From: Phytophthora colocasiae
Taxonomy: Eukaryota; Oomycota; Peronosporomycetes; Peronosporales; Peronosporaceae
Reading direction: 5' to 3'
Assembly (NCBI GenBank): GCA_018806915.1
Contig: JAGKQI010000077.1
Span: 151,293-215,292, forward strand
Length of the DNA: 64,000 nt
Positions within the stretch are counted from its first letter, which is position 1; each line of letters starts with the position of its first letter. A model generated the notes under the pieces. That model made no database searches. It saw only the letters and a list, made by a program, of their open reading frames with translations, and was not told the DNA's origin. Shown piece by piece: positions 1 through 10,534 of the stretch. The position numbers and the translations under genes are program-made.

Positions 1-686
1 GAGGCGTGGGGCATCTCATTCGAAAGGTCTTGAGCGGGCGGGCATAATGGTCGCTCTCCGGACTCCCGGGCATTCTTGTGAGCTACGGGGCACCCCGAAA
101 CACCATGTGTGAGTGTGCCACCTGAATGATGATCACCTGTGTCATGATTATGGGGCGACCCTTCGGCACCGTCGTCCCGGCTCTGCGCAGAGACAGGGCA
201 GTCCTCCGGATCTTCAAACGGTCGTGTCGACACGGGCCCATTGAGGCGTGCGATGGCTCGTTAGACGTGTTGGTGGGGCACGTATATTTGCCACCGGGCG
301 CCCCAAAACGTCATCTCCGACTGATTTGTCGGAGTGATGGTCATCGCCCGTCGTGCAGACATGCTGCCGATCCTCAACGGCTGCGTCCCGTCTCTGGAAA
401 GAAACAGTACACGTTGTCGGATCTTCAATCCGACAAGCTGAAGAGGATCCGGATGATCCTTGAGCTGTGGATCTCGGATCCACGTGTACGAGGACGCGTC
501 TTGATCCGATAGTGCTGGCGCGTCATCTGTGGCAGCCTCTACCCCAAAACGGACATGGCGGTGTGCTTGGCGCTCAACCGTCGACGGATCGGCCCCACTG
601 GACTGGATCCCGTCTCGCCAGTCGACCGTTCCTTCAAGGATCCGGTCCGACATAGGTGGTGAGCCGGGGCAGAGTGACAGGGCAGC
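1..686 (-). pseudogene. Gypsy-B, displaced distal part (protease-RT linker)
   Basis: Read on the minus strand, this stretch is collinear with positions 5050 to 5760 of Gypsy-A, with scattered substitutions and small indels. It is the linker between protease and reverse transcriptase, a low-complexity region with no recognisable enzyme motif. It continues the Gypsy-B copy that ends at 15049: joining 15049 to 686 across Gypsy-A restores collinearity once one CAGC is removed. No open frame spans it. The element continues beyond the left edge of the window. Confidence 0.8.
683..686. repeat. Target site duplication of Gypsy-A, left copy (CAGC)
   Basis: CAGC abuts the TG of the 5' LTR and recurs at 15049-15052 right after the CA of the 3' LTR. 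Aligning the broken Gypsy-B to the intact Gypsy-A across this point gives equal length only if one CAGC is counted, which supports a 4-bp duplication rather than chance. Confidence 0.75.
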
Positions 687-1643
687 TGTGGTGAAGTGGA
701 TTCAAATCAAGCCGGATATGACGCAGAACGACTACGATGATGGGTGACGTGCGACATGGTGCTACGATAAGGACAGGCCCCTAGAACTGGGTACCTACTC
801 TAGGGTGGACCCTAAGTTAGGATCCACTTGGCCTGGCTACCCTAAGTGCGGATCCCGCCGTCCTAAGTTCGGATCCTGCAGTCCTAAGTGCGGATCCCCG
901 AGATCAAAGATCCTCGGATCCAGATGCCGGATCCTCGGGATCCACGATATCAACGAAGTGAAGCAGTTGCAGGAGAGCCAGCATGAGTCAAGATAGAGAT
1001 TTTCGATGGGAAGATAGGGTACAGGATGAGAAACTGGCTAACCATAAATCAGAGAGTCGAGTTTACCTTCTAGTGCGCAAGTGGTTTTCTTCAGGGCCCA
1101 AGACAAGGGAAGAGGATAGTGTATTGGCCTCCCCTTAGTGTTCCTGCAAGTCACTACGCCTACCTAGCTACAGTTAAGACCGGATCCCCGATTTGGCCGG
1201 CTTACCTTACGCTAGTGAAGACCTCGGATCCAACAATGTTGATTGCTTAACCGTAGGATTCCTCGACCTCTCAACTACCTTAAGACTAACCGCTACAGGA
1301 GGCGGCAAGCAAGACAGTAAAGGAAAAGGAGCCCCACACCCACCAAGGCAACCCCGGATCCAAGGATCCACACGATCTTCGAGTCTAAGACCAAGATCCC
1401 CCAACAAGGACCTGTGTGCAGGAATACCCACGCAAGTCCAACCTCCCAAGTCCCACGTTCAAGCCCTCACGCCTGTGTACACTCTCCCGTTCCTGAGAGA
1501 GCAGATCCCGCCCACTGACGGGTACACAAGGTGAGCCTCAGCAACCCCTACGGTTATCGGAGTACCCCCTCCGTTAGTCAGTGTCTGGGCGCCGTGTGTG
1601 AACGTTGGATCCCTGCTCATTCCAGCGGATCCACTACACCACA
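687..1643 (+). repeat. Gypsy-A 5' LTR
   Basis: Begins TGTGGTGAAGTGG and ends CCACTACACCACA, which are near-perfect inverted complements (12 of 13), with the TG..CA ends usual for LTRs. It matches 14057-15048 in direct orientation and, in part, 18827-18173 inverted. It contains at least 13 GGATCC sites in 957 bp, where chance predicts about 0.2. Confidence 0.9.
805..950 (+). repeat. GGATCC-centred short tandem array in the Gypsy-A LTR
   Basis: Units of roughly 20 bp share a CCTAAG..GGATCC pattern and are followed by closely spaced GGATCC sites (seven in about 130 bp). The array recurs at 14189-14352 with an extra duplicated segment, and a shorter, rearranged form lies inverted at 18600-18720 in Gypsy-B. 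Its place in the upstream part of the LTR makes a promoter or protein-binding role possible, but nothing in the sequence proves it. Confidence 0.65.
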
Positions 1644-3944
1644 ATGGTGCGCGTGCCCGGATCTTTTGGGGACGGCGGATATCACCGTGAGTCCGAAGAG
1701 ACCGTACAAGTGAAGGAAGAACCGGGAGAAGAAGTGCCGACGGTCGTTGGATCGCCGTCAGCACCGCTGAACGCTAGATCCACGGATCGGCAGAGCCCTG
1801 GGAGGAGCTCTGTCGACAAGAAGGAGGCGAGTCTGGCAACAGACTCGGAAGAAAAACCTCCCCCTCCTCCCCAGGTCCCTTTGGGGAACCCCGCGGATCG
1901 GAACGCGAGTTCTGATCCGCCGGGTGGGGATTCAACAGCGAAAGCTGTTGGATCTTCATCCACCAACACCATCCCCGCGCAGATCTCAGGTGGTAAAACG
2001 TCGAAGAAGAAGACGAAGACTGCGCGGAAGAAGCTGAGGGCACCAGGATCTGAGGTCGACGAGAAGCCGGTGGTGAAATCGGAGTGGTCGTCGACCCAGC
2101 TGGAGGCTTCGTATCGCCGGATCGCGCTCGAGGACTTCCTCCGGGAAGACCCTGTGATGAGGATCCTACAACCCCAGTTGGTTGGATCCCTCACCGGCCC
2201 GATCACGTCGCCGGCGCAGTCTACGAACAGTCTAGACAGCGCCTTGGACCTCCTCCGCTTGTTAGAGGAAGCTGGTTTCGCGGCAGGAGCTTTCGATGGG
2301 GACTATCTCTTCCGCTTGGATCACGACAGGATCCGTACCGCAGCGGCTTCACTATTCAACCGACTGAAGCCCCTCGTCGGTGAACGACGAGCGATCCGGG
2401 ATCCGATGTCCAAGCTAACGTCCCCTGAGTATCAGACTGGATCCTCTCGATACGCCTCGGCGGAGTCTGAAGCAGGATCCAACATTTCGTCCGATCCTCG
2501 ACGGATGGCACTCGGCCCTACAGGTGCTGCGATGCTGGCAGCCCGTATGCCGACTGATGTCCCGGATGCCAAGCCAGCACGAACGTGGGACACCCCGCAT
2601 GATCGGCCCCGTGCCGTGGATCAGCTGCATGCATCCACCGATGGACTGCAGTCCTACTTCCAATCAGCCATGGGCAAGTTCTTGAAGGAACGGCAGATGA
2701 ATACGGTCCCACGAGCCACGACGCGAGCTGTGGATCCTGTGTATCGGGACGTCGAGATGGAGTCAGTAGGATCACACCCCGAGAACTGGGAGTATGACCC
2801 TGACGACCTTGACGGATTGGCTCCCCGGCGTACGGCGACGACCACCGCCGCATCCGTTACGGCAGGATCCAGCACGATTCAATGGATCCGAATCTCTGCA
2901 ATATCGGACCTGAAGGAGTTCACGGGCAAGGATCACGACGAGGAACGAGCAAGATCATGGATTAGTAAAGTCAAGTCAGCCTTCACGAGAGATCAAGCAT
3001 CGGACGAAGAAAAGTGCCTTACCTTTGGAGATCTCCTCACTGGTCCAGCGTGAAACTGGTACAGACAGCTCAGTCGATCTACAAGGCTGAAGTGGAGTGA
3101 TCTGCTAAAAGCCTTCCAGACGCAGTACTGTGGCCTTGGAGTCTCAGTAGCGTGGCAATACTACCACGCTCGTAAAAGATCCGATGAGTCGCCACTGGAA
3201 TACTTGTACCGTTTGAACGTAGCAGGTCTTCGTGCGAGAGTAATGATCAAGGATGGAGATGCCAAAGCTCGCCGCGAGCACGTCGAACACTTTATCGAGA
3301 CGCTTGGGGATGCAGATCTGGCAGACCAACTGACATTACTCCGACTTGCGGACGCGGATCAACTTACAGACGTACTGCGGGCCCGAGATCGCGCGAGATC
3401 CAGACAGAAGAAGCCGTCGTCAGGATCCAGCAAGTTCCGGCCGAAGACCACGACAGCCCCGCAGCCAACCGGTCCGACGCGTGCGATCCGTTCCATGCAA
3501 ATGGTAGAATCTGAGGGATCCGACTCCGAGGACTCCGGATCCGATGGTGAGCTCCGCAGAGCATACGTAGCAGCCTCGAGTGAGCGACCGATTACCTCGA
3601 CGACAGCCGGATCAACGGAGAACAAGACGGGAACTTCTGATCCTAAGAAGGATCCGGATCCAACGCCACCGGATCGCCGACCACGCTTCTCCAACGAAGG
3701 ACAGCGCTGCCCGCACTGCGGATCCAGGAAACATTCGGATCTTGGCTGTTGGAAGCGTCTCACCTGCCAGAAGTGCGGCAAGAAGGGTCATCCGTCGGAT
3801 CGCTGCTTTATCGTATGTCGCGGCTGCGGAGAACTTCACGATCACGGCAAGTGCCAAATGGAGGAGTTCTACAACCTCATCCGGCAGTGGTTCGATCCAA
3901 GTAAGCACATGCTTCCAGAAGCTGCCGAGAAGATGTTAAACTAG
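1644..3944 (+). pseudogene. gag: Gypsy-A gag (capsid and three zinc knuckles), one in-frame TGA
   Basis: Gag polyprotein, which would form the particle that packages element RNA. The frame is open from an ATG at 1644 (an earlier ATG at 1605 lies in the LTR) to TAG at 3942, broken only by TGA at 3051-3053. The N-terminal third is Ser/Pro/Lys-rich. The part after the TGA resembles retrotransposon capsid. The C-terminus has three clustered zinc knuckles, CPHC..HSDLGC, CQKC..HPSDRC and CRGC..HDHGKC; most Gypsy gags have one or two. The same TGA occurs in Gypsy-B, so it predates the nested insertion or is functional. The terminal codons form the slippery site for protease expression. Confidence 0.8.
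1645..1661 (+). other. Primer binding site of Gypsy-A
   Basis: One base after the LTR comes TGGTGCGCGTGCCCGGA. Its complement ends in CCA (TCCGGGCACGCGCACCA), as expected for the 3' end of a priming tRNA. I cannot name the tRNA from this sequence alone. Confidence 0.65.
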
Positions 3945-3984
3945 AACGCTCGCCGGGTTTGAATCCGGTACGAGACGAGCGTTC
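3935..3984 (+). promoter_or_regulatory. Predicted -1 ribosomal frameshift signal, gag to protease (Gypsy-A)
   Basis: Slippery heptamer G TTA AAC (3935-3941) is in the gag frame, immediately followed by the gag stop TAG. The same heptamer is a known -1 site in equine arteritis virus. Downstream is a stem: GAACGCTCG (3944-3952) pairs perfectly with CGAGCGTTC (3976-3984), and an inner CCGG (3953-3956) pairs with CCGG (3965-3968). After a -1 slip the next codon is CTA at 3941 and the frame runs open into the protease. The 2-nt spacer is shorter than usual unless the base of the stem opens. Confidence 0.75.
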
Positions 3985-5527
3985 AATGTTATACATCTAT
4001 GTATATGTGAACAAGAAGGCCATGGATCGAGTTAGCAACAAGCGAACGGATCTATTGGATAATACATGTGAACTTCATGGGAAACGTACGGCTAGAGTTG
4101 CGAGCTTCCGCTCTACAGACGATGAGTACCAGAGATCCGAGGTCGCCATGTCCTTGGATCTCATGCCTGGAGAGTCACGCGGGTACTGGAAGTACCATGT
4201 CCCCAGCAAACACTTCAAGCAGACCAAGGCAACGTGCAAGATCAACAATGCCAAGTCCACCGTGCTTCTTGACTCGGGATCCGAGGTGTCGATAATCGAT
4301 GCCGCCTTTGCTCGTAAGGTTGGATCCCAGGTTGACACTAGTCAAACACAAGAATGCCTCGGAATTGGTGAGCAGCTGTACATTGCAGCAGGCAAAACAA
4401 GGATCAAGGTTACCTTAGCTGGGTACTTGGTGTATTTCTGCGACGTCTGGGTCGGCGAAGATCTTCCACCTGACTGCGATGCGATCCTCGGCATGGACTT
4501 CATGGTACCGGCCGGGATCCGACTCGACCTGGGTGACGGATCCGTGTGCTTGCACGACGAGGTCCGTGTGCGGCTCCATGGATGACGGCAGATCTTCAGC
4601 GGCCGGGCTCGCCCGCTACTCCTCCAGGAAGGTATACGACTGGAACCCGGCGAGGTCTTCGAGCATCCGGATCGGATCCATCTCAAGGAGTACGAGAAGC
4701 TGTGGCTACGCAGAGGCAAGCAATGGGTACCAACGTTAGCACAAGGCCCAGGCAAGATCCGCTATCTACAACTTACCAACATTGGTGAGAAAGCGGTCTC
4801 CCTCAACCACAACGAAGAGATCGGCATGTGGCTGGCCGGGGATCACGTTCCCCGCACCCCGGGTTTCATTTCCGTCGGATCCAGGAGCTACCACGAATGG
4901 CAGAACCTTGCCCTGAGCGCCACGACGGAGATCCCGCCGCCACCGCGTCCGAAGGAGCCGTGGGAGCTTGAGCCGGCGGTGGATCGTCCGAAGTACACCG
5001 AGCCGAAGGGGATCTTGAAGCGCCCTGTCCACACCGCTGTCGTGTCGCGCTGCCCCGGCTCGCCACCTACGTCGGACCGGATCCTTCAAGGAACGGTCGA
5101 CTGGCGAGACAGGATCCAGTCCGGTGGATCCGATCCGTCAACGGCTAAGCTCCAAGCGCACCGCCGTGCCCGATTTGAGCCAGAGGCCACAAAGGATGTT
5201 GCGCCAGCCTCATCGGATCAAGGGGCGTCCTCACACGCCCGGATCCGAGATCCACAGGCTCAAGGATCCTCCGGATCCTCTTCAGCCCGCCTGATTGAAG
5301 ATCCGGCAACGAGTATTGTCTCTGGCCAGAGACTGGGCACCACCGTTGAGGATCGGCAGCATGTCCGTGCGACGGGCGACGACCATCACTCCGACAAATC
5401 AGTCGGAGATGACGTTTTGAGGTGCCCTGGGGCGAATTTGCATGCCCCACTGCCAATGTTGGTATGTCATGCAGCGCGAGGCGAGGTGCGTCTAACGAGC
5501 CATCGCACGCCTCCAACGGAGCTCTAG
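3941..5527 (+). pseudogene. Gypsy-A protease and start of linker, one in-frame TGA
   Basis: Retropepsin that would cleave the Gag-Pol polyprotein. The frame is -1 to gag and overlaps its last codons, so expression should be by frameshifting. The active-site triad is LLDSGSEVS near 4267, and the flap/psi-loop end is AILGMDF near 4480, as in aspartic proteases of Ty3/Gypsy. TGA at 4583-4585 interrupts the frame; Gypsy-B has CGA (Arg) at the aligned site, so this is a C to T change in Gypsy-A. The frame then continues, open, through a Pro/Ser-rich linker to TAG at 5525. Confidence 0.8.
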
Positions 5528-6678
5528 AAGCCGAAGGGTCCATGACGACACATCTCTTTGAAGATCCGGGTCTCTGCGCAGAGCCGGGACAATGATGCCG
5601 AAAGGTCGCCCCGTAATCATGAGACAGGTGACCATCACTCAGGTGGCACAGTCGGATCCAAGGTTTCGGAGTGCCATGAAGCTCACAGGAATGCCCAGGA
5701 GCTCGGAGTGCTACCATTATACGCGCCCGATCAAGACCTTTGAAATGAGGTGCCTCACGCCTCCCAACTCCATCTACAAGCAAAGTCGGATCCTTACCTG
5801 ACACAGCTTGAAGATCGGTGTCGCACATGCGACATGGGTCAAGGACGGGGCAGGTCTGAACAGTCGTCTGATTCCGCACTTAGTGGGGATCTGAGCTCCT
5901 CATAATATGAGCGAGCGGCGGAGACGGCCTGCAGGGAGGGCGCCGCCGATTGCGAGGCACCCAGGGCGATCCGATCTACGCGTGTACCAAGGGTGCTACA
6001 GATGCGCCTCGACGAGGTGAAGACGATGGTGTGTGCCAAGGCAGGATCGAAGACCCAGGGAGACCAGGGAAGCCGGATCAAGGCGTGACGGCACAAGAAG
6101 AGCTGGACCAACGGACGGCGACGTACGTGGAAGCGACGAAGACCCCAGAGGACGATCCGAGAACTGGATGTGGTGCGCCGAAGGGTGATCCTGCTGTTGG
6201 AACCGGTTTGGAAGCGGGGAGTAAAGTTGGAAGACTTGCCGAAGGAGGTGCCGCTCGTGGACCGGATCCCGCTACAGGAAGGCTGGATCCTGGGAGTCGC
6301 TCAACAGCCAGTGATCCGCCCGGAGTGGAGACGAGTGAGGATCCGTCTTCGGCGTCAGGACATGAAGATCATAAGGACGCCTCAGGCAAGGATCTCGTGG
6401 TTGGATCCCGACCGGATCTCGTGGCTGAATCCCAGCCGGATCTCGAGGTTGGTGCCCGGCAGGATCCTAGAGCCTCTGCCCAGTCAGAACATGCCGTCAG
6501 AACAGCGGATCCCATGGCTGAGTCTCGGCCGGAACCCAGTACTGCAGGAGATCATGACGACGATGGGGTGTTCGTCCACGAAAATGGCGGATCCTACGCG
6601 GAGGATCTCGAGAAGGAGATGGCGGTGTTGCCAGAGGTTGTGATGGCAACGGTCGAAGTGAAGATCGAGGATCTTTAA
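5528..6678 (+). pseudogene. Gypsy-A protease-RT linker, partly out of frame
   Basis: 5528-5949 has no long frame in the sense direction; it is a degraded linker that aligns with 1-200 (minus strand) of Gypsy-B. 5950-6678 is open in the RT frame and encodes a 242-residue low-complexity, Asp/Gly/Glu-rich segment with short repeats of the type VGSRPDL/VAESQPDL produced by repeated GGATCT/GGATCC words. A TAA at 6676-6678 separates it from RT. No enzymatic motif is visible. Confidence 0.6.
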
Positions 6679-9012
6679 GTGGGGGATCCAGCCTCCAACA
6701 CGCCTGAGGAGATCCGACGATTGTCGAACGAGATCTGGAAGTACAAGCACTTGTTGATTGGGAAAGGTAATGCCCTGCCCCCTCCTGCCGTGGGCGCGAT
6801 CTGCGATATTGACGTGGGAGACGCGAAGCCAATCGACCAGCGAGTGCGTAAGGTGGCGCCGCATTATCGCAAGAAGCTCTCGGATCTAATCAAGGGATTG
6901 TTGCAAGCGAAGATCATCCAAGTCTCTACGTCACCATGGGCCTCGCCAATTGTCGTGATCATCAAGAAGAATGGCGTTGACATCAGGCTCTGCAGGCTGG
7001 TGAATAGCTTGACGAGGCTGATGGTATATCCTATGCCTCTCATCAATGATCTACTGGAGGATCTCGACGCCGTGTTGTGGTACTGTTCTCTTGATATGGC
7101 TAGAGGTTTTTGGGTCGTCTCCATGACGGATCGCGCAAGGGCCATCTCGGCATTTATCACCCCGTTCGGATTGTTTGAGTGGAACCGGATGTCGTTTGGT
7201 CTCAAGAATGCCCCGCAGATCTACCAGCGTTTGTTGGACAACGCCCTCTATGGGTTCCTACGGATTCCGCCCACGGCCGGATCCGGATCCGCGTTGGACC
7301 TCTTCCGAGACGGGATCCCAGAGACGAACGGTGAACAATCTGTACTCGGACGAAGGTCATATATTGATGACATCTTAGTGACCGCTGGATCCTGGGATCA
7401 CCTGTGTGAACGAGTGCGTTTGCTGCTAGAAGCTTGTGACAAGTGGAACCTATCGATCAGCGTGGCCAAGAGTTTTTGGGGCCTAAAGAAGGTCGATTAC
7501 TTAGGACACCGAGTGTCTAGCGAAGGGCTAGAGGCACATCCGAAGGACCGGGAAGCGCTGGTGGATCTTGCGCTCCCGAGATCGCTGCGCGCTATGCAAT
7601 CTTTCCTGGGTAGCCTAAATTACTACGCTCGATTCATCGAGGACATGGCAGTCTACGCGTCGGTACTCTACGAACTGAGGGAGGTCGACTTCGCGGAGTT
7701 AAGGTCCAGCCGCAAGATCCTGCAGCCAACCGACTCCGTGTTCAAGGATCCCAAGGATCCGTCGAGCCCGAGAGATCCGGATGAGAAGTGGATCCGTGCT
7801 TCAGCCGCCTTCGAGGCCCTGAAGAGGAAGATCGCTATGACTCCTACGCTTCGGCACTTCGATCCCGGCAAGCAACCGGTGGTGATTGTCTACGCCAGTG
7901 AATGGGCCATTTCAGCTTCCCTGACGCAGGATCACGATGGAATCTACATGCCGGTGATGTTCGTTAGCAGACCCCTGAAGCCGAACGAAATGAACTATGG
8001 GATCGTAGAGAAGGAGGTGCTGGCCTTGCTAAGGATCCTGGATCTCGGATATTCCATGTTGGTTGGACGACGGATCCGGGTCCTAACCAGGCACTCTACC
8101 CTCGGGTGGTTGTTCCGTTCTACCGGACTACAAGGAAGGCTGGGCCAATGGGCAGCGCTGTTATCGCCTTGGGCCTTGGAGATCACGAAGTGTACGAAAG
8201 GGGAGGACGAGATCCTCGGATCCCTCGCCGCAAGTATCACCCCGAGATCCGAGGTGGATCAAGCTCTAGTGAACATTACGCCGAGGAAGGAGCCGCGCCG
8301 AGGGATCCAGATGACAGTACCGACCATAGGGCCGGAGGAAGAGTTGTGGGTGGTTAGCTTCGACGGGTCCGCCAGGGTGAAACGTGGCGGAGGATCTTTC
8401 AGTGCGATCGTCTGGAAGTTGCCCGAATGGAAGGTGATTAAGGCGGCGTCTAAGTACGCAGAGAACCTGACAGTCAACGAAGCGGAGTACAACGGACTTC
8501 TATTATGTTTCGAGTTACTCGAGGATCTGACCAAGGGACGACTTGTTATCTGCGGAGATTCGAATCTGGTGATCCGCCAGATGCGCGGCGAGATCGACTG
8601 CAAGGCGCCGACCCTGACGTTACTGAGACAGAAGGCGCTAATGCGGCTACGGGAATGGCCGAATCACGACTTGTTACACGTGAAGCGAGCATGGAACGCA
8701 AGTGCCGACAGCTTGGCCAGTGCAGCATTACAACGAGAGAGCGGAGCTACAATCGACCAAGGGGCAGATCACGAAGATCTCGTCACCCTGAATCGGTTGG
8801 ATGAGATCCTGACCTCGGGATCCGAGGATCCGACGCCAAGGATCAGTGCGGTCATCACCCGGAGACAAGCCAGAGAAAGACGACCCCGAGTACTCGACGA
8901 AGAGTCCGTGCAACGGCTGAGGATCGACCGGATCCGACGATCCCGAGGAAGCATGGATCTCCAACCTGAAATCATTCCTGCGAGGGCAGCTGACGGATCT
9001 GACTGCGGCTGA
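6679..9012 (+). CDS. pol: Gypsy-A reverse transcriptase with dead RNase H and second RNase H
   Basis: Open frame of 777 codons. RT occupies about residues 50-330, with the aspartate block SLDMARGFW near 140 and the catalytic YIDD at 228-231. The normal Gypsy RNase H follows (about 395-500), but its first aspartate is Tyr405 (VYASEW) and the later one is Arg471 (TRHS), while Glu in EKEVLAL remains: it should be inactive. A second type I RNase H starts at about 555 and keeps all four catalytic residues: Asp562 (SFDGS), Glu603 (NEAEYNG), Asp627 (CGDSN) and Asp677 (SADSLA). Dual RNase H with decay of the first is known from plant Tat elements and is reported in oomycete elements. The upstream in-frame TAA means the start shown is only the frame limit; the protein is expected inside Gag-Pol. 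Confidence 0.88.
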   Translation: MGDPASNTPEEIRRLSNEIWKYKHLLIGKGNALPPPAVGAICDIDVGDAKPIDQRVRKVAPHYRKKLSDLIKGLLQAKIIQVSTSPWASPIVVIIKKNGVDIRLCRLVNSLTRLMVYPMPLINDLLEDLDAVLWYCSLDMARGFWVVSMTDRARAISAFITPFGLFEWNRMSFGLKNAPQIYQRLLDNALYGFLRIPPTAGSGSALDLFRDGIPETNGEQSVLGRRSYIDDILVTAGSWDHLCERVRLLLEACDKWNLSISVAKSFWGLKKVDYLGHRVSSEGLEAHPKDREALVDLALPRSLRAMQSFLGSLNYYARFIEDMAVYASVLYELREVDFAELRSSRKILQPTDSVFKDPKDPSSPRDPDEKWIRASAAFEALKRKIAMTPTLRHFDPGKQPVVIVYASEWAISASLTQDHDGIYMPVMFVSRPLKPNEMNYGIVEKEVLALLRILDLGYSMLVGRRIRVLTRHSTLGWLFRSTGLQGRLGQWAALLSPWALEITKCTKGEDEILGSLAASITPRSEVDQALVNITPRKEPRRGIQMTVPTIGPEEELWVVSFDGSARVKRGGGSFSAIVWKLPEWKVIKAASKYAENLTVNEAEYNGLLLCFELLEDLTKGRLVICGDSNLVIRQMRGEIDCKAPTLTLLRQKALMRLREWPNHDLLHVKRAWNASADSLASAALQRESGATIDQGADHEDLVTLNRLDEILTSGSEDPTPRISAVITRRQARERRPRVLDEESVQRLRIDRIRRSRGSMDLQPEIIPARAADGSDCG

Positions 9013-10534
9013 AGCCAAGACGTGCCGTCTGCTGGCAGACAACTTCGAGTTGGACGAGGATGAATTGTTGTTCTATTGCGCACCTTCACGAAGGGCCGAA
9101 GCTGATCGAGATGGATTGCTACGACTGGTTATACCTGAGACGCTTCAGGCCGACTTGTTGCACCACTATCACAACAGTCTAGAAGAGGACATCAAGGGAT
9201 CGGCCGTACATACCAGAGGATCAAGGATCACTTCTACTGGAGAGGACTTTTCAAGTCTGTACAGCGGTTTGTTGGAGAATGCGTGGATTGCGAGACAGGC
9301 AAGGGGCGACCCACCATTCGTGGTGCATCGCCAGGCAACATTCAAGCCACCTACCCGTTCCAAGTGATCACCATGGATCACATACCCTCGCTACCACGAT
9401 CCGAGAAAGGGAACACTGAACTCTTGGTATGGGTGGATCTCTTCACTGGTTATGTGATCGTCAATGCTAATAACTCGCGAACGGCACAAGCTGTGGCGGA
9501 GTCCTATGAGATCTGTGTGTTTCGTCGTTTCGGCGCCAGCCAGGTGATCCGGCACGACCGAGAACCCGGGTTCATGTCCGACTTCTTTCGTGCTTTCAAC
9601 CGGATCTTAGGCCAGCGCCAGAGAGCCACTATGGCTTATCGACCACAGTCGAACGGCACGGCTGAGCGGATGGTGCAGACGATTACTCGAGCAATCAAGA
9701 TGTATGTTCAGGATCCCGACCAGAGAGATTGGGATGAGTATGCCGAACGCTTGACCTTTTCTTTGAACACTGCACAAGACCGGACTAGGGGCGACACGCC
9801 GTTCTACCTCGCCCATGGCTGGGATCCCAAGACAACTCTGGAGGCAACGTTTACCAGTGGGAAATACCGGACGCCGTGATACAGATCCACGATGCTGGAG
9901 ATATAATATCCAACGACACTACCAACTGGCCAGGGCTGAAGTGAATGGCCGCTTGAAGCAGGCGATCTCGGATCGTGCCGACCGGCAGAACGAAACGGCG
10001 ACTCAACACCCCATCGAGACCGGATCCCAAGTGTGGCTGTTCTTAGACAGAGTCAAGGAAGGGTACGCAAAAAAACTAGCTCACCTGTGGCATGGACCGT
10101 TCCGTGTGGCTGAGATGACGAACGCGTACGCAGCCCGCTTGGAAATCGTTGGTACAGACTACCATTTGTTTCCGGTGGTGCACATCTCCAAGTTGAAGCC
10201 AGTCAAGACATTTCCGGATCGACCGAAGATCCAGTTGACGGTGGACGAGACGGATCGTCTAGATTTTGACGAAGCCTTATTACCAGAAGACAGCTGGGAT
10301 CGTGATCTGGTAGACGGCGAGTTCGAGGTTGAACGGATCGTGGATGTCCGGACGGGACGACCCACTCGATATGGCCGGATCCGGCGAGAATTCCAAGTTT
10401 TCTGGAAAGGGTACGAGGATCCTACCTGGGTAGATGAAGCAGATTTGAACTGCGGCGCGTTACTGCACGAATTTCTCCAAGAACGGAGCAAGAGGAATCG
10501 GTTCCAAGCGATGCAGTCACATGAAGAAGAGTAG
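9013..10534 (+). pseudogene. Gypsy-A integrase with C-terminal chromodomain, frameshifted
   Basis: Integrase that inserts element cDNA. The N-terminal zinc module (HHYHNS.. near 9160, CVDC near 9285) is split by a frameshift around 9200. The catalytic core lies in 9283-9879 with Asp near 9376 (TMDH), Asp at 9556 (RHDRE) and Glu at 9664 (TAERM); the last two are separated by 35 residues, the classic DD35E spacing. A further frame change near 9815-9879 leads to 9815-10534, which carries a GPF-type segment (HGPFRVAEM) and ends in a chromodomain (VERIVDVR..FQVFWKGYED). Chromodomains target integration to particular chromatin, so this is a chromovirus-like element. Confidence 0.85.

Noticed and set aside
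682..686. 5-bp target duplication for Gypsy-A
   Set aside because: GCAGC on the left does not match CAGCC on the right; only the 4-bp CAGC fits, and the Gypsy-B alignment supports four.
3051..4585. TGA codons as selenocysteine or an altered genetic code
   Set aside because: Other frames use TGA as a normal stop, the 4583 TGA aligns with CGA in Gypsy-B, and no SECIS-like element was noticed. A shared defect or readthrough is simpler.
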